From CADDYX01 sp045809925 (GTDB lineage Bacteria; Verrucomicrobiota; Verrucomicrobiia; Chthoniobacterales; UBA10450), in contig JBJMWX010000094.1 of NCBI GenBank assembly GCA_045809925.1, positions 1 to 17,542 of the forward strand: DNA of 17,542 nucleotides, written 5' to 3'. Position numbers and translations under genes: made by a program. Shown here one piece after another: positions 1 to 7,963 of the stretch. How positions within the stretch are numbered: position 1 is the first letter of the stretch; every line of letters begins with the position of its first letter. Under the pieces are notes generated by a model, which made no database searches, was not told the DNA's origin, and saw only the letters and a program-made list of their open reading frames with translations.

Positions 1-52
1 GACATTCCACCACATCCGTTGGCATCGGCGAAATCCGCAGTAGTCTTAGCCC

Positions 53-565
53 ATGCTCACCAGCCAAAAAGTCATTGACGCCATCAACGAGCAAATCGGC
101 TACGAATTCAGCGCCTCGCTCCAGTACTACGCTATTGCCGCTCATTTTGCCGCCGAGGCGTTGCCGCAGCTTTCGGCTCACTTCTTTAAACAAGCCGAAG
201 AAGAAAAAGGGCACGCGCTTCGATTCATCAAGTACGTCGTGGATGCAGGCGGACGAGTCACGATCCCGGCGATCGAAGCTCCGCGCGGAAAGTTCAACAA
301 TCCCGAGGCGGCGGTGAAGCTTTCGCTCGATCAGGAAGTGAAAGTGACCCATCAAATCAATGCGCTCGTCGAGCTGGCGCGGGGAGAGAACGACTACATC
401 ACCATCAATTTCCTGCAGTGGTTTCTGACCGAGCAGCTCGAAGAAGTGTCCTCCATGGACAATTTGCTCAAAATTGTGCAGCGCGCCGGCGACGACCTGC
501 TCAAGGCGGACGAATATCTGGCGCGGGTAGGAGTGCGCGCGATGCCGCAGCCGGCGGCGGAATAG
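53..565 (+). CDS. ftnA: Non-haem ferritin (bacterial FtnA type)
   Basis: A 170-residue protein, the usual length for bacterial ferritin, which oxidises Fe(II) and stores iron as a mineral in a cytoplasmic 24-mer. The ferroxidase ligands are all recognisable: E18 in helix A, E51 and H54 in the EEEKGHA motif of helix B, E95 in helix C, and Q128 plus E131 in the FLTEQLEEV segment of helix D. No haem-binding Met is evident at the position expected for bacterioferritin, so the FtnA type is preferred. The ATG at 53 gives the canonical short N-terminus; no clear Shine-Dalgarno precedes it and only 52 upstream bases are visible, so regulation (for example Fur) cannot be judged. A flavoprotein reductase gene follows 98 bases downstream on the same strand and could supply electrons for iron release (inference). 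Confidence 0.95.
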   Translation: MLTSQKVIDAINEQIGYEFSASLQYYAIAAHFAAEALPQLSAHFFKQAEEEKGHALRFIKYVVDAGGRVTIPAIEAPRGKFNNPEAAVKLSLDQEVKVTHQINALVELARGENDYITINFLQWFLTEQLEEVSSMDNLLKIVQRAGDDLLKADEYLARVGVRAMPQPAAE

Positions 566-663
566 AACACGCCGGCCCGGCCATAGGCGGCCGCCGCCAA
601 ACGAAACGGGTTGTGGATAAGGTCTCGGTCGCGTAGAGAACTGCGCGTTTATTCACGCCGTTT

Positions 664-1854
664 ATGTCTGACACTGCCACTGCTCCGGCTCCTGGTTCTT
701 CCCAATCGAGCGCCGCTACTTCCCCTGCTCCGCCGTGGTCGCGGGCTAATCCATTTCCAGCGAGGCTGGCGGTGAATCGCCGGTTGAGCACGGAGGAATC
801 CGAGAAGGAGACGCGGCATTTCGAGCTCGATCTGACCGGGTGGGGCTTGAACTATGAGCCCGGGGATTCGATTGCCGTTTATCCCACGAACGATCCTGAG
901 CTGGTCGAACAGATCATTCGCGCAATCGGCGCGACTGGTGACGAGGTCGTGCCGGCCGGGAAAACGCAGAAACCATTCCGCCAGGCGCTGCTGCGCGACT
1001 ATTCGATCACCCAGCCAACACCAAAGCTGCTCAGGGGAATCGCGCAGGCTGCGCCGTCCGCCCCGCTGCTGGACCATTTGCTCGAGCCGGCGCGGAAACA
1101 AGACCTCGATAACTATCTCTATGGCATGGAAGTGATCGACTTCCTGATTGACCACCCGTCGCTGAAGTTCGCGCCGGAACAGTTTGTCGGCTGGCTGACA
1201 AAGTTACAGCCGCGCCTCTATTCAGTCGCTTCGAGTTTACGCGTTTGCCCTGAGCAAGTGCACCTGATCGTGGACGTGATTCGCTACGAAAGTCACGGCC
1301 GTCAGCGCAAAGGCGTCTGTTCGACCTTTCTAGCCGATCGCGCCGACAACATTCCGGTGCCGGTTTATCCGACTTCGGCAAAGCATTTCCATCTGCCGGA
1401 AGATGGCGGTACGCCAATCATCATGGTGGGGCCCGGCACGGGCATTGCGCCTTTCCGTGCGTTCCTACAGGAGCGCAAGGCGGCTGGTGCCGCCGGTCAG
1501 AATTGGCTCTTCTTCGGTGCCCAGCGCGAGCAATGCGATTCCTACTACAACGCCGAGTTCGAGGAACTGATGCGCGAAGGTCTGCTCACGCGATTCGATT
1601 GCGCATGGTCACGCGACCAGGCGCAGAAGGTCTATGTTCAGAACAAGATGATGGAAAACGCTGAGGAGTTGTGGACATGGCTCGATCGCGGCGCCCATTT
1701 TTACGTTTGCGGGGATGCCAAACGCATGGCCAAGGACGTTGACGCGACCCTGCGCCAGATTGTGCAGGAGAAAGCGGGCAAAACGCTGGAACAGGCGCAG
1801 GGGTACGTGGAACAGCTGAAGGCAGAGAAGCGCTACAAGCGCGACGTGTATTAA
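664..1854 (+). CDS. NADPH-dependent FAD flavoprotein reductase, CysJ/FNR-like, lacking the flavodoxin domain
   Basis: 396 residues resembling the FAD/NADPH half of sulfite reductase flavoprotein alpha subunit (CysJ) and cytochrome P450 reductases. Visible motifs in order: FAD-binding RLYSVASS (184-191), the GVCST FAD-pyrophosphate loop (217-221), the NADP-binding GPGTGIAPFR (256-265), the CGDAKRMAKDV nicotinamide-site segment (349-359) and an aromatic C-terminus YKRDVY. The connecting helical domain of diflavin reductases is present at about 75-180. The first 30 residues are a Ser/Ala/Pro-rich linker; the N-terminal FMN flavodoxin domain of true CysJ is missing, so electrons must pass to a separate carrier (inference). 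No sulfite reductase haemoprotein gene is adjacent. Its TAA stop overlaps by four bases the stop of the convergent membrane-protein gene. Start at ATG 664; no obvious ribosome binding site. Confidence 0.9.
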   Translation: MSDTATAPAPGSSQSSAATSPAPPWSRANPFPARLAVNRRLSTEESEKETRHFELDLTGWGLNYEPGDSIAVYPTNDPELVEQIIRAIGATGDEVVPAGKTQKPFRQALLRDYSITQPTPKLLRGIAQAAPSAPLLDHLLEPARKQDLDNYLYGMEVIDFLIDHPSLKFAPEQFVGWLTKLQPRLYSVASSLRVCPEQVHLIVDVIRYESHGRQRKGVCSTFLADRADNIPVPVYPTSAKHFHLPEDGGTPIIMVGPGTGIAPFRAFLQERKAAGAAGQNWLFFGAQREQCDSYYNAEFEELMREGLLTRFDCAWSRDQAQKVYVQNKMMENAEELWTWLDRGAHFYVCGDAKRMAKDVDATLRQIVQEKAGKTLEQAQGYVEQLKAEKRYKRDVY

Positions 1855-4043
1855 GCGCGCCGCTCCCCCCAGCCGAACAGCGCAAGCATCGCTGTCAGAA
1901 CAGCACAGAAAAGGGCGATGATCCCGCCGCCGACGAGCCACCTCGGCCGGTAGATCAACTCGAGCTTGCCGCTACTGCCGGCCGGCAACCGCACCGCTGG
2001 AGCGAGACCGCGAAACGTCGCGACCGGGGTCCTGGCGCCATTGAGAGTGGCGACGTAACCAGGAAAGAATGGCCGCGACAACACAAGCAGGGAATCCGTC
2101 GGTGTAGTTTCCATCTGGAGAACGATCCGATTGCGCGAGTTCTCGATGACATCGACGGCCGGTGGCGTGAAACTGTTGCCCGCGGACGCCGCCATCCATT
2201 GCACGAGGCCTAGTGCCGCGCCGGCGCGGTGGTAGACCGTTCCTTCTTGAGAGGACGACGCGACCTGCCATTCAGATTCGGGCAGCGGCCGAAGTGCAAA
2301 TCCGCTCGCTACAATCACCCCATCGATTCCGAGCTGCGCCAACTCACCGCTGGGACCCGCTTGTTCCTGCAAAAGGCGGCTCGCGGTGGGGAAGTCGATC
2401 TGCCCGTGAATGCCAGGGTTGTAGGCGCGAGCGACTCCGGCAGGGCGAATCGGGCTGTAGCCGTTGATGAACCGCAACCCAGCAAACATCGATGTGCTGC
2501 CCGGACGCGTCAGTTGGCCGACTGGGTCCGGATGCTTCTCAATCCGATATTCGTATTCGGGAAAAGGATAGACGCTGAGATAAAGCCGATGCGGATCGAG
2601 CGGCGCCGGATCGGTCAGCTCCTGAGCGAGATTATATTTTGGGACACCGCAGTTCGGCGGAATGCAGAGGTAGGTTGAGATCAAGATCGCAAAGCTCGCT
2701 ACGGCGGCCGCCCACGGGACGCCAAATCGTTCAGCGGCAAGCCAAGAAGCGCCGATGGCCAGGGTGATCCACGTCAACGGGAATGCGAATGGACCTCGCG
2801 CGACCAGCAGCATCGCAATGACGCTGACGAAGATTAGACCGAGAACAATAGCGCTGAAGGCACGCCGTTTGTCTTCGCGTTGCAAAGCCTCGGCCGCGCA
2901 GAGAGCAAGAGCCAGATGGGCCAAAGGCAACCAGCGGAAGCTCCATCGGAAAACGCCGGCGGTCGGAATCATTGCCAGTACAACCACAACGCCAAGCAGG
3001 ATCAGCTCCCATCGGATTCGCTTGAGCAGCAGTCGCGGTGAAGTTACCAAGCCGGCAATCAGCGCGAGAGGAGGGACAAAGCCGCACGCGAACTCCGTCG
3101 CGCTATGAGGCATCAGCCGCGTGGAGAAATCCGCCCAGCGCACGGTCCAGTTTGGCCAGATGAATGCCGGCAGCGCGGACAATGGCACGCGCCATTGCAG
3201 GTGTGCAGCTGGATCCTGTGCTTCACGGGCGGAGCCGCGCACGTAATCAAACAGCGCGAGCCATGCGGGTGCTGCAATTCCGACCCCGAGTAGTACACCA
3301 ATGACGAGTGGCCACACGTCGGAGATCCTTCGGGTTTCCACGATTGTTCGCATCGCGAGCCAGACGATGAGCAGGGCGAGCATGACAACCGTGTACGGAA
3401 ATCCGCCCGCAATCAGCAGATAGACAAACGGCGCCGGCCAGGCCAGGCGCCACCGGCCGCGGCGCGAATCGAGCGCGCGTTCCATCCCCCACCAGGCCCA
3501 CGGCACCCAGGTAAATGCGCCGAGTGCGCCGAACCAATCGCTCGCCCCCCAGCAAATGATCCAACCGTTCAGTGCGCCCACCAGAGCTACCAGCAATCCT
3601 AGCGGTGGTGAGAGGTCGCGATCCCGCGCCAGCATGTAGCATCCCATTGCGAGCACGAAGAGGTGAACAATCGAAAGCGCGGCCGCTTGCTGCGCAAAGG
3701 CGAGCGGAAGTCTCCAGATTATAACGACAGCGGCGTTTACGAAGATGGAGAATGTTCCGTACTGGAACTCGCCGGCGAGGTTGCCGCATACCCACGAATA
3801 GGGACTAAGCAACGGGAGATGACCTTCCGACCAACTTCGCGCGACGTCGGCGAACACTGGCAAGATCGAAAGCTCATAGTCGTCGTTCCAGAAAAGAAGC
3901 GGATCGTGCCACAGCAGGACGAGACAGAACGCGACGATCGCCAGACCGGCCCCTACCGCGCCTGACAAATTACCCGGTAGTTTGTTCGGCGCGGATGTCA
4001 GAGAGCGGTCATTGGGCGCGGCGCGCGCGGAACGGCGTTTCAC
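1851..4043 (-). CDS. YfhO-family polytopic membrane protein (GT-C-like)
   Basis: 730 residues with a GTG start (4043-4041). A short basic N-terminus leads into a membrane segment at about 28-48, followed by a first extracytoplasmic loop with the acidic pair D54-D55 and the LLSPYSWVCGNLAGEFQYG region, then many further hydrophobic segments to about residue 440, a soluble extracytoplasmic region and a last membrane helix near the C-terminus. This layout, the acidic first loop (as in GT-C glycosyltransferases that use polyprenyl-phosphate sugars) and the terminal 'PAGSSGKLELIYRPRW' type beta segment followed by a membrane helix match the YfhO family. In Gram-positives YfhO is linked to glycosylation of lipoteichoic acid; the substrate here is unknown. 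It lies 9 bases downstream of the metallo-hydrolase gene and is probably cotranscribed with it. Confidence 0.8.
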   Translation of the reverse strand: MKRRSARAAPNDRSLTSAPNKLPGNLSGAVGAGLAIVAFCLVLLWHDPLLFWNDDYELSILPVFADVARSWSEGHLPLLSPYSWVCGNLAGEFQYGTFSIFVNAAVVIIWRLPLAFAQQAAALSIVHLFVLAMGCYMLARDRDLSPPLGLLVALVGALNGWIICWGASDWFGALGAFTWVPWAWWGMERALDSRRGRWRLAWPAPFVYLLIAGGFPYTVVMLALLIVWLAMRTIVETRRISDVWPLVIGVLLGVGIAAPAWLALFDYVRGSAREAQDPAAHLQWRVPLSALPAFIWPNWTVRWADFSTRLMPHSATEFACGFVPPLALIAGLVTSPRLLLKRIRWELILLGVVVVLAMIPTAGVFRWSFRWLPLAHLALALCAAEALQREDKRRAFSAIVLGLIFVSVIAMLLVARGPFAFPLTWITLAIGASWLAAERFGVPWAAAVASFAILISTYLCIPPNCGVPKYNLAQELTDPAPLDPHRLYLSVYPFPEYEYRIEKHPDPVGQLTRPGSTSMFAGLRFINGYSPIRPAGVARAYNPGIHGQIDFPTASRLLQEQAGPSGELAQLGIDGVIVASGFALRPLPESEWQVASSSQEGTVYHRAGAALGLVQWMAASAGNSFTPPAVDVIENSRNRIVLQMETTPTDSLLVLSRPFFPGYVATLNGARTPVATFRGLAPAVRLPAGSSGKLELIYRPRWLVGGGIIALFCAVLTAMLALFGWGERRA

Positions 4044-4052
4044 AGAAACGCA

Positions 4053-5006
4053 CTACAACAACACCGGTACACCTTCGGTCATCAGGAGCACGCGATCCTG
4101 GATCTGGTGCTCGCGAGCACAGGTGAGTAGCCGTGCCGGCGGTTCGTCGAGCGGTTCGTAACCCAGCCGGAAGCTGCCGTAATGCATCGGAACCAGCATC
4201 TTGGCGCGCAGTTCAGTGAATGCCTGCACCGCCTCTTCCGGATTCATGTGCACTTCACGGCCGCTCGGCGGGTCGTAGGCGCCGATAGGCAGGAGCGCGA
4301 TGTCAATATTGTGGCGTGCGCCGATGTCTGCGAAACCGGGAAAATACGCGCTGTCTCCGCAGTGGAAGACCGTCCGACCGTCAGCCGCGATAACAAAGCC
4401 ACCAAACCCGCGGTGCGCGTCAGCCAGAAATCTTGCCCCCCAATGATGACACGGCGTCATCGAGACCTCGATCGGCCCGAGCTTGATCGTTTCCCAGTCG
4501 CCCATCTCGTGCACCGTTTCAAAACCGAGGTCGTGGACGAGGTTGCCGACGCCGACAGGAACAACAATCGGCTGATCGGACGCGATCTTGCGCAGTGTTC
4601 GCCTGTCCAAATGGTCAAAATGGGCGTGCGTAACAAGCACGTAGTCAATCTGCGGAAGGTGGTGAATGGCAAAGCCCGGCGGCTTGAGACGCTTGATAAC
4701 CTTGAGCCATTTCGCCCAATTGGGGTCGATCAAGATGTTCGTGTCGTGGGTCTGGAGGAGAAACGAGGCATGCCCGATCCATGTCAGGCAGATTTCGCCG
4801 CGGTGCACTTTGGGAAACCGCGGGACGACGTAATCGGACGACCGCTTTGTGAAGAGCGACGGAATCAGCACTTCGGAAAGAAAGTTCCGGCGGTGCCATG
4901 CTGTGCCGGGTTTGAGGGTGACGCGCTTCGAGCGTTGCGTGCTTGCGCCGTTTTCCGACGAATTGACTGAGCTCCGCCGGCTTTTCTTCGAAAAAGGAAT
5001 CGGCAC
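4053..5006 (-). CDS. Metallo-beta-lactamase-fold hydrolase, NAPE-PLD/UlaG-like
   Basis: 317 residues, GTG start (5006-5004). The metal-binding pattern is complete: THAHFDHLD (H127, H129, D131, H132), the CHHWGAR region (H187/H188), D218 in FHCGDSAYF and H275 in PMHYGSFRLGYEPLDEPP. The IGHASFLL opening strand, the HHWGAR...GFGGFVI stretch, IGAYDP...HMNPEEAV and the final MHYGSF...EPLDEPP are typical of N-acylphosphatidylethanolamine phospholipase D-like proteins, so a phospholipid-type phosphodiester substrate is plausible but not shown. No signal peptide is seen; the first 30 residues are a polar Ser/Arg/Lys-rich tail, so a start further inside is possible. First gene of a probable two-gene minus-strand unit with the YfhO-type gene, divergent from comEC. 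Confidence 0.88.
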   Translation of the reverse strand: MPIPFSKKSRRSSVNSSENGASTQRSKRVTLKPGTAWHRRNFLSEVLIPSLFTKRSSDYVVPRFPKVHRGEICLTWIGHASFLLQTHDTNILIDPNWAKWLKVIKRLKPPGFAIHHLPQIDYVLVTHAHFDHLDRRTLRKIASDQPIVVPVGVGNLVHDLGFETVHEMGDWETIKLGPIEVSMTPCHHWGARFLADAHRGFGGFVIAADGRTVFHCGDSAYFPGFADIGARHNIDIALLPIGAYDPPSGREVHMNPEEAVQAFTELRAKMLVPMHYGSFRLGYEPLDEPPARLLTCAREHQIQDRVLLMTEGVPVLL

Positions 5007-5078
5007 TCTCGCGCAACGATATAAGCTTCACCGGGTGACGCAAAAGCTTTCCCGGCGCGCGACAGCGCGCTCCGGCGA
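5007..5078. promoter_or_regulatory. Divergent promoter region with a GC hairpin upstream of comEC
   Basis: These 72 bases must serve both the minus-strand hydrolase and comEC. An AT-rich patch (GATATAAGC, about 5018-5026) could hold a -10 element for either direction, but no convincing -35 pairs with it. A perfect hairpin, GCGCGC (5055-5060), loop GACA, GCGCGC (5065-5070), ends 8 bases before the comEC ATG and would cover the ribosome landing region in the mRNA. A role in restraining comEC translation is inference only. Confidence 0.35.
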
Positions 5079-7373
5079 ATGAAAGATGCAGATCGGTGGC
5101 CGCGTCAGCCGATGCTCGGCGTGGCGCTTGCCGCGATGGTTGGCATCGTCGTAGCCGATTTGCATCCGCTTGGCTGGATCCCAGCCGGGCTCGTGGTCGG
5201 TGCCACTGCCGCTATTGTCGTGCTGACTGGTCGCTCGATCGCGGCCTACCTTTTCGTCGCAGCGGCGTTTTTTTTTCTTCATAGCGTGCGGATGAACGAG
5301 TCGGCGGGGCAGCGTCTCGTGCAACTACTCGGCGAGGGACCGCGCGCGATCACTGCTCGCGGCGATGTCGCTTCCGAACCAAAAATCTCCGGGAGCGGAA
5401 CAGCCACGTTTACCCTGTCGGTCAGGTCGGTTGAAATGGATGGCGTCTCGCACGCGATCCGCGCGAAACTCCTCGTGCGTTGGAAACATGCCGTTCAATT
5501 CGGCGACAACGTTGCCGTGTTCGGCACGACCGCTTCGATCGCGCCGCCGCGCAATCCCGGCGAGTTCGACATGCGTCAATACCTCGCGCGGGAGGATATT
5601 TACCGGGAATTGACGGTGGGCTACAGCGAGAACGGCGTTGTCGCTCGCCAGGGCAGCGGCAACATGATTTTGCGTGCGGCACAAACGTCGCGGACCTGGC
5701 TCCAGCGGGTACTCAGCCGGGGGCTCGAGGATTCGCCGGACGTCGTGAGCATGATCAACGGGGTGGTGCTCGGCCTTCGCCATCAAACCGCCGAAGACAT
5801 CGAAGAGCCGTTCCAGCAAACCGGGACGCTCCACTTGTTCGCGGTTGCCGGCCTGCACGTCGGCATCGTCGCACAGTTGCTTTGGATTCTGGCCGCCGTC
5901 GCCCGGCTACCGCGGAAGTGGGCAACCGCATTTGTTATCCCCGCCCTCTTCTTCTACGCAGCGGTCACTGGGCTCCATACCTCGAGCGTCCGTGCTGCGA
6001 CGATGAGCGCGGTGCTGCTCAGCGGATTGTTCGCCGAACGAAAGGTCTTCAGCTTAAACAGCCTCGCAACTGCTGCGGTCCTGATCCTTGCGTGGAACAC
6101 CAACGAATTGTTCGGCATCGGCTTTCAGCTCTCCTTCGCCGTCGTTGGCGCGATCATTCTTATTACCGGCCCCGCTTTTGGCTTTCTGATCCGCAAGACC
6201 GGACAAGACCCTTTTCTGCCGCGCACCCTGTACAGCCGCCCACGGCGGGCCGTCGATCGGATTCTCTGGCGCATTGCGGCAGCTGCTTCGGTCTCTCTCG
6301 CGGCCTGGATAGGCTCATTACCGCTGATGCTTTATTATTATCACCTGGTTACACCGGTCTCGCTGATCGCAAATCTGGCTGTCGTACCGATAGCATTTCT
6401 CGTTCTTGCTGGCGCGCTAGTCTCCGCGCTGTGTGCCCCGGTTAGCACCTGGGGGAGCGTCGTATTTAACAACGCCAACTGGTTGCTCGGGAAAATCATT
6501 CTCGGGCTCGTCCATCTCTTCGCCCAAATGCCCGGCGGACACTTTTATCTGGAACACCTGCATTGGCCGAGCGGTGCGCGCATTGAACTGACGGCGCTCG
6601 ACCTTGGCACAGGAGGTGCCATCCACCTGCGCGCCGGCAATCGTGATTGGCTGTTCGACACCGGCCGCGGACGGGACTTCAATCGCACCCTGCGACCGTA
6701 CCTGCGTTCCCGCGGGATCAATCGCCTCGAGATGCTGTTGCTTACGCACGGCGACGCTGCGCATATCGGCGGTGCGGCTGATGTGCTCGACGTGTTTGTG
6801 CCGCGCGCAATTATTGCCTCCACAGCAACGGATCGCTCAAGCAGTCACCGTTCGCGCATCAACGAATTATCCGCTCGCGCGCCTGGTCAACATCAGGCTG
6901 CGGCCGGCGATGAATGGCGCCTATCGCCCGATGTCGCCGTCCGGATATTGTTTCCGCCGAAAGACTTTCACGCTCCAGTTGCTGATGATCAGGCCATAGT
7001 CACGCAAATTATCCTTGATCAGAACGCGCGCGTGCTGCTGCTGTCCGACAGCGGCGAAATGACTGAACGCGCGCTGTTGGCGAGCGGTGCGGATTTGCGC
7101 AGCGATGTGATCATTAAAGGCCAGCATCGTTCGGGCGTGTCGGCTTCGCCCGAGTTTCTCGACGCCGTCAAACCGCAGCTAATCATCGCCACGTCGCGCG
7201 ATTTTCCGGAAAGCGAGCGCATCAAAGAGGAGTGGGTCGAAAAAATTCGCGGGCGCAGCATTCGCCTTTTGCGACAAGACGAGACCGGGGCGGTGCAGTT
7301 GCGCGTTTTTCGCGATGGATGGGAGGCCCGTCCTTATCTGGGCGGCGCGATTTTGCGGAGCAGCAGCCGGTAA
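5079..7373 (+). CDS. comEC: ComEC/Rec2-family DNA-uptake channel protein
   Basis: 764 residues, full-length for the family that moves single-stranded DNA across the inner membrane in natural transformation. Order: N-terminal membrane helices (about 12-75), a soluble DUF4131/OB-like region (about 80-190), the polytopic Competence domain with the hallmark QTGTLHLFAVAGLHVG segment (about 245-262) and helices to about 490, then a C-terminal metallo-beta-lactamase-like domain (about 505-764). That last domain is degenerate: the usual THxDxDH motif reads H557-G-D559-A-A561-H562, losing the second Asp, and the usual HHGS loop reads Q682-H-R-S. The VGQGD motif is replaced by LGTGG. Channel function may persist while nuclease function is doubtful (inference). 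The 3' end overlaps trmB by 40 bases. No other competence gene is in the window. Confidence 0.92.
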   Translation: MKDADRWPRQPMLGVALAAMVGIVVADLHPLGWIPAGLVVGATAAIVVLTGRSIAAYLFVAAAFFFLHSVRMNESAGQRLVQLLGEGPRAITARGDVASEPKISGSGTATFTLSVRSVEMDGVSHAIRAKLLVRWKHAVQFGDNVAVFGTTASIAPPRNPGEFDMRQYLAREDIYRELTVGYSENGVVARQGSGNMILRAAQTSRTWLQRVLSRGLEDSPDVVSMINGVVLGLRHQTAEDIEEPFQQTGTLHLFAVAGLHVGIVAQLLWILAAVARLPRKWATAFVIPALFFYAAVTGLHTSSVRAATMSAVLLSGLFAERKVFSLNSLATAAVLILAWNTNELFGIGFQLSFAVVGAIILITGPAFGFLIRKTGQDPFLPRTLYSRPRRAVDRILWRIAAAASVSLAAWIGSLPLMLYYYHLVTPVSLIANLAVVPIAFLVLAGALVSALCAPVSTWGSVVFNNANWLLGKIILGLVHLFAQMPGGHFYLEHLHWPSGARIELTALDLGTGGAIHLRAGNRDWLFDTGRGRDFNRTLRPYLRSRGINRLEMLLLTHGDAAHIGGAADVLDVFVPRAIIASTATDRSSSHRSRINELSARAPGQHQAAAGDEWRLSPDVAVRILFPPKDFHAPVADDQAIVTQIILDQNARVLLLSDSGEMTERALLASGADLRSDVIIKGQHRSGVSASPEFLDAVKPQLIIATSRDFPESERIKEEWVEKIRGRSIRLLRQDETGAVQLRVFRDGWEARPYLGGAILRSSSR

Positions 7374-7957
7374 ATCGCCGCGCCCGCATTACGGAAATGT
7401 CGCTCGAATGTGGTAACGGCCATCGGCTCGTCTGAGATCTCCACCGCCGCAAAAGATCCGCTCGCGCGAAATGCGCGTTCGATTTCTGCGAAATAGTCTG
7501 GCTGATCCGTCGCGATGCGAACTACTCCTCGCTCGGTGAGTGCGAGCGCCAGCGAGCAACAAAAGTTCTTCTTTAGCACGCGGCGGTGGTGATGTCGGCG
7601 CTTCGGCCATGGATCTGGAAAAAGGATGTGGAAGGCAGTGACCGACCCCTCGGGCAGCAGGTACGTGACAGCATAATTCGCGTCCGCGAGAAGGAGACGC
7701 GCATTCGTGAGCTGACCGTGCGCGATCTTGTTGCACGCGGAGCGAATGCGACCTGCGAGGCGGTCGATTCCGAGGAAATTATGCTGCGGATTCTGCTGTG
7801 CGAGCGCGGCAAGATAGGCGCCGTCACCGCAGCCGATGTCGAGTTCAAGCGGGGCTTCCCGCGGGAAAAGTTCGCGCGGGTCTAGCGGTGCCAAGCCATC
7901 CTTCGGAACCAATTCGACCGCTGCCGCAGCCGGTGAGATGGTTCTGCTCGCACGCAC
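7334..7957 (-). CDS. trmB: tRNA (guanine-N7)-methyltransferase TrmB
   Basis: SAM-dependent methyltransferase making m7G46 in the tRNA variable loop. Numbered from the longest frame (TTG at 8026): SAM-binding LELDIGCGDG (60-69), LGIDRLAGRI (85-94), the TrmB signature FPDPWPKRRHHHRR (136-149), ATDQPDYF (172-179) and TTFERHF (205-211). The open frame reaches 8026, but only through a TTG start, and that would overlap by 63 bases the divergent msrA gene, whose signal-peptide start is secure. The in-frame GTG at 7957-7955 (codon 24) removes the overlap and trims only a basic, unconserved tail, so it is preferred here; TTG codons further inside are also possible. Its promoter must lie inside msrA. 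The C-terminus overlaps the end of comEC by 40 bases. Confidence 0.93.
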   Translation of the reverse strand: MRASRTISPAAAAVELVPKDGLAPLDPRELFPREAPLELDIGCGDGAYLAALAQQNPQHNFLGIDRLAGRIRSACNKIAHGQLTNARLLLADANYAVTYLLPEGSVTAFHILFPDPWPKRRHHHRRVLKKNFCCSLALALTERGVVRIATDQPDYFAEIERAFRASGSFAAVEISDEPMAVTTFERHFRNAGAAIYRLLLRKIAPPR

Positions 7958-7963
7958 AACGTT

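Noticed and set aside
566..663. Terminator or Fur-type operator between ferritin and the reductase
   Set aside because: The GC-rich stretch after ferritin has no stem with a U-tract, and no AT-rich palindrome resembling a Fur box is present.
5480..6445. 321-codon open frame inside comEC in another frame
   Set aside because: It overlaps the conserved Competence domain and translates to low-complexity Arg/Pro/Ser-rich sequence.
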